Source: JTS-AC122 sp050246015 (GTDB lineage: Bacteria > Planctomycetota > Phycisphaerae > Phycisphaerales > UBA1924). From it: DNA of 64,000 nucleotides. A model generated the notes under the pieces. The model did not search any database. It saw nothing but the letters and a program-made list of their open reading frames with translations, and was not told the origin of the DNA. Both the position numbers and the translations under genes were made by a program. Below are positions 1 through 7,371 of this stretch, piece by piece. Each line of letters starts with the position of its first letter. The stretch's first letter is position 1. The stretch lies in contig JBFWWU010000003.1 in assembly GCA_050246015.1 (NCBI GenBank), positions 62,001 through 126,000 on the forward strand, in the 5' to 3' direction.

Positions 1-392
1 ACGAACTGGGCGGGCGATTGGCGCTGGTCGGTGAGGAGGCACTCGATGGGGACGCCGGCATCGACGGTGATGGTTCGAGCGCCGGCGTTGATGGCGAGGA
101 TGGAGCCCTGGACGCGCCGGGGGCGGCCGAAGACGGGCTCGACGAAGCGGCCGCCGGTCTGGACCTTATCGACGCGGCGGGCGCGGGCGCTAATGCGTCC
201 CAGGACTCGCTTGCCGGGCGTGCCGAGGGAAGGCGCGCCCTCGCCGACGGGGATGAGGTGCAGTTCGTAGTTGGTGTTTGGAAAGGTGACGACGATGTGC
301 GCGGGGGCGGTCGCGGTGGGGGCGGCGGCGGAGAGGAAGGTGCCGCGGGCGATCGTCGCATCGATTTTCGAGGTTGGTGCGGGCTGGATCAT
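1..392 (-). CDS. Hypothetical protein, C-terminally truncated by window edge
   Basis: An open frame runs leftwards from an ATG at 392 to the window edge with no stop, so only about 130 N-terminal residues are visible. The protein starts MIQPAPTSKIDATI and has a run of short beta-prone segments (HIVVTFPNTNYELHLIPVG, then RVLGRISARARRVDK and RTITVDAGVPIECLL), suggesting a small beta-rich fold. It has no signal peptide, and I see no catalytic motif. It lies about 100 bases downstream of the nitroreductase on the same strand and could be co-transcribed with it. The opposite-strand reading frame here is low-complexity Gly/Asp/Ala and looks like a shadow. Family not recognised. Confidence 0.6.
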   Translation of the reverse strand, partial: MIQPAPTSKIDATIARGTFLSAAAPTATAPAHIVVTFPNTNYELHLIPVGEGAPSLGTPGKRVLGRISARARRVDKVQTGGRFVEPVFGRPRRVQGSILAINAGARTITVDAGVPIECLLTDQRQSPAQF

Positions 393-494
393 GCAGGAGA
401 ATACCCGGGTGAGTGCAGGCAGGCCGGAGCGGCCCGCGCCGAGGCGCTGGTGTGATGAGGTCCGGCTCGCGCCCGAGCCCCAGAGGCGCGTGCA

Positions 495-1145
495 CTACCT
501 GACGACCATGATCTCCTGGATCGGCTTCTTTTGGATCCGCGGCACTTCGCAGCCTTGCGCGGGGTAGCCGACGGGAATGAGCAGGTAGGGCCGTTCGTGC
601 TCGGGGCGCTGAAGGACTTTGCCGAGGAATCCCATCGGGCTGGGGGTGTGGGTGAGGGAAACGAGCCCGGCGTGGTGGATCGCCGCCAGGAGGAATCCGA
701 CGGCGATGCCGACGCTCTCGTTGACGTAGTACACCTGGCGGGCGTCGTCGGTCTTCATCATTTTGAAGACGACGATCAGCCAGGGAGCGATTTCGAGGAA
801 GGGCTTGTCGGGGCTCGTTTCGAAGGGCTGGAGGTCGGCGAGCCATTCGGGGCCGGCGCGGCGAGAATAGAACTCTCGCTCTTCCTCTTCGGCGGCAAGG
901 CGGATCTGGTGCTTGAGGGCCGGGTCGTGGACGCAGACGAACCGCCAGGGCTGCTTATTGGCGCCGCTGGGCGCCGATCCCGCGGCGCTGACGATGTGCC
1001 GGATTGTCTCCTCGCTGACGGGTCGATCGGAGAAATCGCGGACGGTGCGGCGGCGGCGCATGATGTCGGCGAAGCGGTGCGCGGCGATCTCCGGGGCGAG
1101 GCCCGGGTCGAAGGGCTCGAGGGGCACGTGGGGATGGGAGTGCAT
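495..1145 (-). CDS. Nitroreductase family protein (FMN-dependent)
   Basis: This 216-residue protein has the nitroreductase fold signature. An Arg-rich FMN-phosphate segment (RRRRTVRDFSDRPV, about 30-43) is followed by the family block SAPSGANKQPWRF (about 57-69) and a C-terminal LIPVGYPAQG (about 189-198). Members are homodimeric FMN enzymes that reduce nitro, quinone or related substrates with NAD(P)H; the substrate cannot be read from sequence. Length is typical. The ATG at 1145 is divergent from the cysteine-rich gene starting at 1229. Nearby genes include an Old Yellow Enzyme, another flavin reductase, so a shared role in electrophile or xenobiotic reduction is possible but inferred. Confidence 0.9.
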   Translation of the reverse strand: MHSHPHVPLEPFDPGLAPEIAAHRFADIMRRRRTVRDFSDRPVSEETIRHIVSAAGSAPSGANKQPWRFVCVHDPALKHQIRLAAEEEEREFYSRRAGPEWLADLQPFETSPDKPFLEIAPWLIVVFKMMKTDDARQVYYVNESVGIAVGFLLAAIHHAGLVSLTHTPSPMGFLGKVLQRPEHERPYLLIPVGYPAQGCEVPRIQKKPIQEIMVVR

Positions 1146-1228
1146 GGGTGGATCGTTGGATGCCGGGGGCGGAGTTCAAGACTCGGCCCGGCAGCGTGGT
1201 GCCGGGATCGGTTCGCGATATCATCGGC

Positions 1229-1573
1229 ATGCGAAAGCCCGGGACCGATCCCGACAATGTGCAGATCAGCGACGTGCTGTGCGACTTCTGCGGCGGGGAG
1301 TGGACACTGGACCCGCCGCTGGCGATGGTGGAGGGGCACCAAGGGAGCTGCATCTGCGGCAAGTGCCTGAGCGTGGCGTACCGGCACGTTGTGCTGGACA
1401 AGGCAAGTTCGGTTCGCCCGGGGTACCGATGCACGATGTGCCTCGAAGAGCGCCCGGACCCGGGCTGGGAAAGCCCGATCAGCGCCGAGAAGTCGATCTG
1501 CAAGCGCTGCATCAACCAGGCGGCGGGGGCGCTGTCGAAGGACAAGGAGTCGGGGTGGAGCAGGCCTGTCTGA
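1229..1573 (+). CDS. Small cysteine-rich putative zinc-binding protein
   Basis: This is a 114-residue protein beginning MRKPGTDPDN; the frame opens earlier at 1148, but the ATG at 1229 starts where the sequence becomes protein-like. It holds four Cys pairs: CDFC (18-21), CICGKC (41-46), CTMC (68-71) and CKRC (91-94). That is enough for two Zn sites of zinc-ribbon type. The first half (CDFCGGEW, then CICGKCLSV) resembles the ClpX N-terminal C4 zinc finger, but no AAA+ domain follows. It is transcribed toward the Old Yellow Enzyme gene 72 bases downstream and may share its transcript. An adaptor or nucleic-acid-binding role is possible but unproven. Confidence 0.7.
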   Translation: MRKPGTDPDNVQISDVLCDFCGGEWTLDPPLAMVEGHQGSCICGKCLSVAYRHVVLDKASSVRPGYRCTMCLEERPDPGWESPISAEKSICKRCINQAAGALSKDKESGWSRPV

Positions 1574-1645
1574 CATTTGGCCGAGCACACCGGTTGGGAG
1601 AAGGGGGCACGAGATTCGTACAGCACTTCAACGCCCGGAGATTGC

Positions 1646-2764
1646 ATGCCCGACCTATTTTCGCCGCTGGACTGCGGCTCGCTCAGACTGCCGAACCGGA
1701 TTCTGATGGCGCCGTGCACGCGTTGCCGAGCGGGAACTGGGAACGCCCCGACGGCGCTGAACGCGAGGTACTACGCGCAGCGGGCCAGCGCCGGGCTGCT
1801 GATCACGGAAGCGACGCAGGTGTGCCCGGAGGGAGCGGGGTATCCGAACACGCCGGGGATGTACTCGGCGGAGCAGGTCGCGGGGTGGCGGCTGGTGACG
1901 GATGCGGTGCACGCGGCGGGGGGGCGGATCTTCGCGCAGTTGTGGCACGTGGGGCGAGTGTCGCACGGCGCGTACCAGCCGGGCGGCGCGGCGCCGGTGT
2001 CTTCATGGGCGGCGGCGAAGTCGGGGCAGGTGACGCTGCCGGACTATTCCAGCGCGCCGTATCCGACGCCGCGGGCGCTGGAGACCGACGAGGTGCCGAA
2101 GGTGATCGAGCAGTTTCGCCACGGGGCACGGTGCGCGAAGGAGGCCGGGTTTGACGGGGTGGAACTGCACGGCGCGAATGGGTACCTGCCGGATCAGTTC
2201 CTTCGAGACGGGGTGAACCGCCGGAGCGACCGCTACGGCGGGTCGATCGAGCATCGGGCGCGGTTTCACCTGGAAGCGGCGGAGGCGCTGTGCGAGGTGT
2301 TCGGGGCGGGGCGTGTAGGCGTGAGGCTGTCGCCGTCGGGGACGTTTAACGACATGCGAGACTCGACGCCGCGCGAGACGTTTGGGTATCTGGTTTCCAA
2401 ACTCGGCGAGATGAACCTGGCGTATCTGCACATCATGGAGGCGATGGAGTCGGACCTGAAGCACGGGCGGGAGATCGATGCCGGATACGAGCCGATCCCG
2501 GTTTCGTTCTTCCGGCCGCTGTTCAAGGGGACGCTGATCACCAACGCGGGGTTTTCTTTTGAGAAGGCGACGACATATATCAAGGAAGGGTGGGCGGACG
2601 CGGTCGCGTTCGGCGTGATGTTCATCGCGAACCCGGATTTGCCGGATCGGTTCCGCCGGCTCGCGGCGGGGGAAACGAACGTGACGTTCAACACGCCGGA
2701 CCCGGCGACGTTTTATACGGGCGGGGAGAAGGGGTACACGGATTACCCAATGTGGACCCGTTGA
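1646..2764 (+). CDS. Old Yellow Enzyme family alkene reductase (NemA-like)
   Basis: This is a 372-residue TIM-barrel flavoprotein of the NADPH-dehydrogenase/N-ethylmaleimide reductase group. Hallmarks are LPNRILMAPCTR at the N terminus (15-26), the active-site block HGANGYLPDQFL (175-186) carrying the substrate-binding His175/Asn178 pair and the candidate proton donor Tyr180, and NRRSDRYGGSIEHRARF (191-207). The FMN-phosphate region is TNAGFSFEKA followed by AVAFGVMFIANPDL. These enzymes reduce activated C=C bonds using NADPH. The start at 1646 (MPDLFSPL) is preferred over the 23-codon longer frame because family members start just before this segment. A nitroreductase lies nearby in the divergent unit. 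Confidence 0.93.
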   Translation: MPDLFSPLDCGSLRLPNRILMAPCTRCRAGTGNAPTALNARYYAQRASAGLLITEATQVCPEGAGYPNTPGMYSAEQVAGWRLVTDAVHAAGGRIFAQLWHVGRVSHGAYQPGGAAPVSSWAAAKSGQVTLPDYSSAPYPTPRALETDEVPKVIEQFRHGARCAKEAGFDGVELHGANGYLPDQFLRDGVNRRSDRYGGSIEHRARFHLEAAEALCEVFGAGRVGVRLSPSGTFNDMRDSTPRETFGYLVSKLGEMNLAYLHIMEAMESDLKHGREIDAGYEPIPVSFFRPLFKGTLITNAGFSFEKATTYIKEGWADAVAFGVMFIANPDLPDRFRRLAAGETNVTFNTPDPATFYTGGEKGYTDYPMWTR

Positions 2765-3139
2765 CGCTGGGGGTGGGCAATCGAACAGGAAAGCAGGTGC
2801 GGGGACGCGGTGTCAGCGTGCTACGGCTTGGCGTCTTCGAAAAGCGGAGTCCTGGCTTTATGAACTCACAAATGCACGGCGTGGCTCAAAAGCAGCCAAG
2901 CCGTGGCACGTTGCAAGCGATGCCACCCGGCGATGTTGACCCTGCCCACGACCGCCGGTCGTCACAGAGGAAAGAGGACATTTTTTGTCATTCGCTCGAA
3001 ATCCGGCTTGACAAGCGGGGGGGGGCGGGGTTGATTGACAGCGCGTCGAAGCCAAGTTGTCTCTTTTAGCAGGATACGTGTACTTTTTCAAGGTGCATCT
3101 GAACGTCCCATGTACAAAGCGTCTAACCGGGATTGTCGC
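2765..3139. other. Intergenic region with hairpin repeat copy 1
   Basis: This gap of about 375 bases holds no convincing gene. It contains the first copy of a hairpin repeat at 2875-2922. Just downstream is an octamer, CCTGCCCA (2941-2948), that recurs beside the second copy near 5527. Base composition drops sharply from about 3050 (43% GC in the line 3061-3120 by hand count), which marks the left side of the lower-GC two-gene module. An opposite-strand frame across 2858-3340 is Arg-rich and looks like a shadow. Confidence 0.6.
2875..2922 (+). repeat. Hairpin repeat, copy 1 (imperfect)
   Basis: Arms CACGGCGTGGC (2875-2885) and GCCAAGCCGTG (2895-2905) surround a 9-nt loop, with one mismatch in the 11-bp stem. 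The hairpin is followed by GGCACGTTGCAAGC. The same 47-48 base block recurs in the same orientation at 5367-5414 with a perfect stem. The two copies flank the two-gene exported module. Confidence 0.85.
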
Positions 3140-4282
3140 ATGAAGCAGGGCTATGCCGCGGCGTCGGTCGTTGTGATAGGCGCAGCCGTGCTTCTGGTTT
3201 CCACACGATCTGGTCCGGCGTCGGTGCAAGGCGATCGAGTCGAGCGGACCGCTGCGGCTTCTGCGATCGAGCCAATCGATGAGCGGAGTGCAGGGAATCG
3301 CAACGAAGCGGAAGCAATCGTTCGTGCGATGGGCGTGCACACCGAGTCAATCTACTCAATCGAGTGGAAATCTGAGAATGCCTATCAGATCGAAGCAACC
3401 GGTGAATGGGAGGTGTACCACAAAGCCGAGCACGGGATGGATGAACTAGGCCGGTGGTATGTGTCGGCGAACTACAGTGCCAAAGAACCCGGCAAACCGA
3501 TATGGTGGTTCATGGTTCGGGCGTGGACCGATGATGGGGTCGTCCAATATTTGTACAACGAGAACTCGGAGCGGGGCGTCGTGCAGCCGCCCGACCGCAC
3601 GGCGCTGTGGTTTCCCACCCCGGTCATGTTTCTGGGTCGGGTCACGGCGCTTCAAGGCAGACGTTCGATCAGCGAACTCATGCTCGATGCTCCGGATCTG
3701 CGCGTGAGCAAGTCGGAAGACGCACAGGGGATCGTGCAGGTTCAGGGGACCGTCGACACCGGCGGCATGATCGGCGAACTGACGCTGGATCTCGACACTA
3801 CCCGAGACTTCATGATTGTTCAGTATGTGCTGAGAGATGCATTGTTCCTGTTTCCGGTCGAGTCCTGGACCGTGACCAAGGCCGAGCGGGTTAATGGCGT
3901 CTATGTCCCGGTCGAAGGGTACCGCGATACATCCGCGTTCATGTGCACGGAAGAGGACACAGCGAAGATCGACGCGGCGCTCGACGAAGCCGGTATCGTC
4001 AGGGGTGAACGTCCCGATCCGAGAGACGCGGAAACGAGGAAGAAGTACCACACGTTGGTGCGTCTCGCGTTCGGGGAGACGGGTACGCCTCATGAGCCTG
4101 TGTGGCGTCGGCAGTACCTGCGATCAACCGAGATCGTTTCGCTGAACGCAGCCATCCCGTCGGAGCGGTTCGTGCATCGCTTTCCTGAGGGGTTGCCCTG
4201 GGTCAATCTATTCACGAACACGCGCGAGGATGGCAGGCCTCTGGATGAAGAGCCTGATGCAGGCGAGAAAGAGGTACGATGA
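3140..4282 (+). CDS. Hypothetical exported or membrane-anchored protein
   Basis: The product has 380 residues from the ATG at 3140 (MKQGYAAASVVVIGAAVLLV, a single N-terminal hydrophobic segment that could be a signal anchor); an ATG at 3110 adds ten residues. The rest is soluble, with many aromatic and acidic residues, and no family was recognised. It overlaps the next gene by four bases (ATGA), so the two are translationally coupled. The downstream partner has a periplasmic DUF1573-like domain, so this protein probably also works outside the cytoplasmic membrane. GC is visibly lower than in neighbours (53% and 50% in the 60-base lines at 3301 and 3361 by hand count), which suggests acquisition. 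Confidence 0.75.
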   Translation: MKQGYAAASVVVIGAAVLLVSTRSGPASVQGDRVERTAAASAIEPIDERSAGNRNEAEAIVRAMGVHTESIYSIEWKSENAYQIEATGEWEVYHKAEHGMDELGRWYVSANYSAKEPGKPIWWFMVRAWTDDGVVQYLYNENSERGVVQPPDRTALWFPTPVMFLGRVTALQGRRSISELMLDAPDLRVSKSEDAQGIVQVQGTVDTGGMIGELTLDLDTTRDFMIVQYVLRDALFLFPVESWTVTKAERVNGVYVPVEGYRDTSAFMCTEEDTAKIDAALDEAGIVRGERPDPRDAETRKKYHTLVRLAFGETGTPHEPVWRRQYLRSTEIVSLNAAIPSERFVHRFPEGLPWVNLFTNTREDGRPLDEEPDAGEKEVR

Positions 4283-5322
4283 ACGTGCTCGCGTTGATCC
4301 TCGCCGTGAACCTATTGCACGCGAGCCTCGCGACACCTGGGCCGCTGCCCGGTGCGGGCGGGTGCGCATTTTCCCTGCCATCCGTCGCGAACCCGCCGGT
4401 CGTGATCGTGGATTCCACCGATCCGATCGATTGCGGGCGGATCCCGATCGGGGGCGTGGCGCGCCGGGTGTTCTCAATCAGGAATAACACGGACTCGCTA
4501 GTCTCGCTGTCTGTTGCCGGAAAATCCTGCGTGTGCCTCGTGACACGACTGGACAGCGAGAAACTGGCGCCAGGCTCGAGCACGACGCTCGACGTGTCGG
4601 TGGTCGTCGCCGGTGGATACGGGCAACAGTCTCATTCCCTGCGGCTTGAAGCGGCAAGTCAGTCGCAAGGGGGCAAGGCGGCGCGGCAATCGGTTGATCT
4701 TGGCATCTCGTTCGTGCCGGATAGACAGTACGACGTCGTCCCGCGCTCGCTCGTCATACGCTCGATCATCGGAGAGGCCAAGCGCGGCGCCGTCTCGATC
4801 ATTACTCCGCCGGGATCCGATCTGCTGATCCGCGATATCGATCCCGGCTCGGACGCACTCGTGGTCAAGGGACCGAGTCCGAGCCCGAAGAATCGGGCGG
4901 TACAGGTCATGGAGTATCTTGCGACACCGAAGCAGCCGGGTTCACGGCAATACACGATGTCCTTCGGGACGAACAGCGATTCGCTCCCGACCGGTTCGAT
5001 TGATGTGACGATCGTCGGTCTGACTCCGTGGCGGGCGGACCCGCCCGGACTGGTGGTGACATACTCACCACCTGAAGTTCCCCAGGTTGTATCGAGTACG
5101 CTCACTCCCCGGCGCGAGACGCCGAAGAAGCCGTCCCGAGTGGTGCTTGGGAACGAAGTGGCGGGCATCAAGGTGTGGCTTGATGGGGACCGAGTGATGA
5201 TGTCGGTTGACCCTGCGCAGGTGCCAAGCCGCACGGGTTCGACCGTCGCCGAGTTGCGAACGGACACTGGAGACCTGTGCGCGCAGCTGCCGGTCGTGTG
5301 GTACGCCCGACGACCAAAGTAG
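4279..5322 (+). CDS. Exported protein with DUF1573-like Ig-fold domain
   Basis: This 347-residue protein begins with a short hydrophobic segment (MNVLALILAVNLLHASLA) that looks like a signal peptide. Residues of roughly 50-115 (CGRIPIGGVARRVFSIRNNT, then VAGKSCVCLVT and KLAPGSSTTLDVSV) match the pattern of DUF1573/ASPM-SPD-2-Hydin-like domains: an Ig-like fold with a Cys-x-Cys in the strand after the S-V-x-G-K-S turn. A second beta-rich half follows. The ATG overlaps the upstream stop (ATGA). Role unknown. The pair sits between two hairpin repeats and just before an IS3 remnant, so it may have arrived as a unit. Confidence 0.75.
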   Translation: MNVLALILAVNLLHASLATPGPLPGAGGCAFSLPSVANPPVVIVDSTDPIDCGRIPIGGVARRVFSIRNNTDSLVSLSVAGKSCVCLVTRLDSEKLAPGSSTTLDVSVVVAGGYGQQSHSLRLEAASQSQGGKAARQSVDLGISFVPDRQYDVVPRSLVIRSIIGEAKRGAVSIITPPGSDLLIRDIDPGSDALVVKGPSPSPKNRAVQVMEYLATPKQPGSRQYTMSFGTNSDSLPTGSIDVTIVGLTPWRADPPGLVVTYSPPEVPQVVSSTLTPRRETPKKPSRVVLGNEVAGIKVWLDGDRVMMSVDPAQVPSRTGSTVAELRTDTGDLCAQLPVVWYARRPK

Positions 5323-5366
5323 AGGCGCGAGACAGTCGGGTGGAACGCCCTATGTGCGTTGCCACG

Positions 5367-5414
5367 CACGGCTTGGCTCAAAAGCCGCCAAGCCGTGGCA
5401 CGTTGCAAGCCATG
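5367..5414 (+). repeat. Hairpin repeat, copy 2 (perfect stem)
   Basis: Perfect 11-bp inverted repeat CACGGCTTGGC (5367-5377) / GCCAAGCCGTG (5387-5397) with a 9-nt loop, followed by GGCACGTTGCAAGC. It is nearly identical and in the same orientation as the copy at 2875-2922. There is no T-tract, so it is not a typical intrinsic terminator, although it lies 44 bases after a stop codon and could still slow transcription or protect the 3' end. Confidence 0.85.
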
Positions 5415-5534
5415 GGCAGGTGGCACGATCTTTGTGCCACGACCTTCACGGAGTCCTCGGAGTGAAGGTCGTGTCTTGTGAAACGTTCGCCTGCGAAGAC
5501 ACGACCTTTGTACCGAAGACTCCTGACCCTGCCC
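5414..5534. repeat. Array of nested inverted repeats
   Basis: The segment is bounded by an 8-bp inverted repeat (TGGGCAGG at 5414-5421, CCTGCCCA at 5527-5534) and contains three further stems. These are GTGGCAC/GTGCCAC (5420-5440, 7-nt loop), GACCTTCAC/GTGAAGGTC (5441-5470) and AAGGTCGTGTCTT/AAGACACGACCTT (5465-5508, 13-bp perfect). The last two share bases 5465-5470, so they are mutually exclusive. It lies between the DUF1573-like gene and the IS3-family remnant. It could be a non-autonomous element or a structured RNA; the sequence alone does not decide. Confidence 0.7.
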
Positions 5535-5586
5535 ACGAACTTCGGACACCGTTGGACCACGGTTATGGTTCGACAGGAGTCCGAAC

Positions 5587-5889
5587 ATGGCCCGCAAGGC
5601 ATATACCCCGGAGTTCCGCCAGACGGCAGTGCGGCTGGCCCGTCAGCCCGGCGTCAGCGTCGAGAAGATCGCCAACGAGATCGGCATCGCCTGCTGGACC
5701 CTCCGACGATGGATGGCCGCCGACACTGCCCGCACTCGCGTCTCCTCCAATGTGCGTATGGCGCCCTCGGCCACTCAGCCCGACCCGCAGCAACGCATCC
5801 GCGAACTGGAGGCACAGGTCCGTCAACCCCGCATGGAGCGCGACATCCTAAAAAAAGCGACGGCGTTCTTCGCCAAGGAGCAGCCGTGA
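5587..5889 (+). CDS. IS3-family transposase OrfA (helix-turn-helix)
   Basis: This 100-residue protein begins MARKAYTPEFRQTAVRLAR, a typical IS3 OrfA start, followed by a helix-turn-helix (VEKIANEIGIACWTLRRWM, about 25-43). A C-terminal leucine-zipper-like helix (QRIRELEAQVRQPRMERDIL, about 69-88) ends in KKATAFFAKEQP, the classic OrfA end. OrfA binds the IS ends and is normally extended by frameshifting into OrfB to make the active OrfAB transposase. Here OrfB is truncated, so the element should not transpose by itself. The stop overlaps the GTG of the orfB remnant at 5886 (GTGA). Confidence 0.92.
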   Translation: MARKAYTPEFRQTAVRLARQPGVSVEKIANEIGIACWTLRRWMAADTARTRVSSNVRMAPSATQPDPQQRIRELEAQVRQPRMERDILKKATAFFAKEQP

Positions 5890-5938
5890 AGTTCGCCTTC
5901 ATTCGGGATCATCTCGCTGCCGAGTATCCCGTCAGGTC
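5886..5938 (+). pseudogene. Truncated IS3-family OrfB remnant
   Basis: The GTG at 5886 opens VKFAFIRDHLAAEYPVR, which matches the usual start of IS3 OrfB (MKFAFIRDH then a PVR motif). After this the frame has no integrase-like content. The DDE catalytic core is absent, so this is the broken 5' end of orfB, cut close to the end of nadA. Confidence 0.75.
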
Positions 5939-5962
5939 AAGTGAATCCGGGAACGCGAACGG

Positions 5963-7234
5963 TCAATCCACGGGGCCGGCGACCGCGGTCGGCGTGGCCG
6001 GGGCAAGGCTCATCATGCGTTCGAGGGCCAGAAGGGCGTTCTGGCGGGCCTTGGCGTTGACCGAGATCCGGTTGACGACCTTTCCGGCGGCGAGGTGATC
6101 AAGGACCCAGCAGAGGTGGGGCTGATCGATCCGGAACATCGTTGTGCAGAGGCACTGGCAGTCGGAGAGGATGCGGACGTGCACGCCGCGCTGGGCGGCT
6201 TCGCAGGCCAGGCGGCTAACGAGGTGGACTTCGGTGCCGACGGCCCAGTGCGACCCCGGCTCGGCTTCGCGGATGGACTTGATGATGAACTCGGTGGAGC
6301 CGGCGAGGTCGCTGCGATCGACGACGTCCTTGCAGCATTCGGGGTGCACGAGGATCCTGGTTCGATCCTTGCCGCGTTTGCCGCGATTGAGTTCGTCGAT
6401 TTCGGCGCAGTGCTCGGGGCGGAAGAGTTTGTGGACGGAGCAGTGCCCGGCCCAGAGGATGACGGAGGCGGCGAGGAGGGATTGAGGGGCGATGCCGCCG
6501 AGGTCTTCGCCGCGGGCGGCGCGGCGCGGGTCGTAGAGGCAGGTCTGGGTAGCGACGTCCATGCCGCGCGCGGCGGCGGTGTTGCGGCCCAGGTGCTGAT
6601 CGGGGAGGAAGAGGATCTTGATGTCGTGGTGTGGGGGGACGTGTCGCTTGGGTTTGCGGGGTGCGGACTGTTCGGGCGCGCTGGGGGTGTGGTGTGGACT
6701 GATGCCGCCGGCGAGCGCCCACTGCATGACCGCCGCGGCGTTGCTGGAGGTGCAGACGGCGCCGCCGTTCATGCCGACGAAGGCCTTGATTGCGGCGGAG
6801 GAGTTGATGTAGGTGATGGGGATGATGCGCCCGTTCCATCCTTGGGCGTGGAGGGAGGCGTGCATGGCGTCCCAGGCGGCGACGGCGTCGTCGTAGTCGG
6901 CCATGTCGGCCATGGAGCAGCCGGCGGAAAGGTCCGGGAGGATGACGGCGACGCCGTCGGGGGTGAGCATGTCAGCGGTTTCGGCCATGAAGTGCACGCC
7001 GCAGAAGACGACGTACTTGGCGCCGAGCTCGGCGACTCGTTGGGCGGCGAGTTGGGAGAGTTTGAGGGAATCACCGGTGAAGTCGGCGTGCTGGATGATT
7101 TCGTCGGTCTGATAGTGGTGGCCGAGGATGAGGAGCGATTGGCCGAGTTCTTGGCGGCGCCGGGAGATGCGCTGCGCGAGATCGGCCGGGGCAGCGCCGG
7201 TGTATGAGTCAGGGAGCGAGGGTTGCCAGAGCAT
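5963..7234 (-). CDS. nadA: Quinolinate synthase
   Basis: NadA condenses iminoaspartate with dihydroxyacetone phosphate to make quinolinate in de novo NAD synthesis, using a [4Fe-4S] cluster. The 423-residue product has the family blocks LILGHHYQTDEI (35-46), VVFCGVHFMAETADML (75-90, cluster Cys78), WAGHCSVHKLF (261-271, Cys265) and a C-terminal SDCQCLCTTM (357-366) supplying the third cluster Cys. The ATG at 7234 (MLWQPSLPDS) is used. A longer open frame upstream, to 7948, is Arg/Pro-rich antisense of the DUF444 gene and was rejected. The cysteine-rich C terminus and extra length fit the longer NadA type. nadB and nadC are not in the window. Confidence 0.95.
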   Translation of the reverse strand: MLWQPSLPDSYTGAAPADLAQRISRRRQELGQSLLILGHHYQTDEIIQHADFTGDSLKLSQLAAQRVAELGAKYVVFCGVHFMAETADMLTPDGVAVILPDLSAGCSMADMADYDDAVAAWDAMHASLHAQGWNGRIIPITYINSSAAIKAFVGMNGGAVCTSSNAAAVMQWALAGGISPHHTPSAPEQSAPRKPKRHVPPHHDIKILFLPDQHLGRNTAAARGMDVATQTCLYDPRRAARGEDLGGIAPQSLLAASVILWAGHCSVHKLFRPEHCAEIDELNRGKRGKDRTRILVHPECCKDVVDRSDLAGSTEFIIKSIREAEPGSHWAVGTEVHLVSRLACEAAQRGVHVRILSDCQCLCTTMFRIDQPHLCWVLDHLAAGKVVNRISVNAKARQNALLALERMMSLAPATPTAVAGPVD

Positions 7235-7371
7235 CGATGGAACTCTATGAGCGTGGTCGATGGGAGGACGGTCGGAGTCGTGCGGACGACCGCTCGCAGG
7301 CGGTGCCAGACTCGGACGCAACAATCTGTCGTATGGGCGCCAGACGCGTGCCGGCGCGCGGCGGCCGGAGG

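Larger units (their letters stand above)
5538..5940 (+). mobile_element. IS3-family insertion sequence remnant
   Basis: The element comprises an intact orfA (5587-5889) and only the first 17 or so codons of orfB. Just upstream of orfA, GTTCG/CGAAC arms (5568-5586) bracket the region before its ATG, and the probable left end lies near 5538. The right end is missing: the orfB homology stops near 5936 and the 3' end of nadA begins at 5963. No terminal inverted repeat pair could be assigned, so both boundaries are approximate. Confidence 0.7.

Noticed and set aside
2590..3069. 159-codon plus-strand frame spanning the end of the OYE gene
   Set aside because: Begins inside the OYE gene in another frame and crosses the hairpin repeat; no protein-like content.
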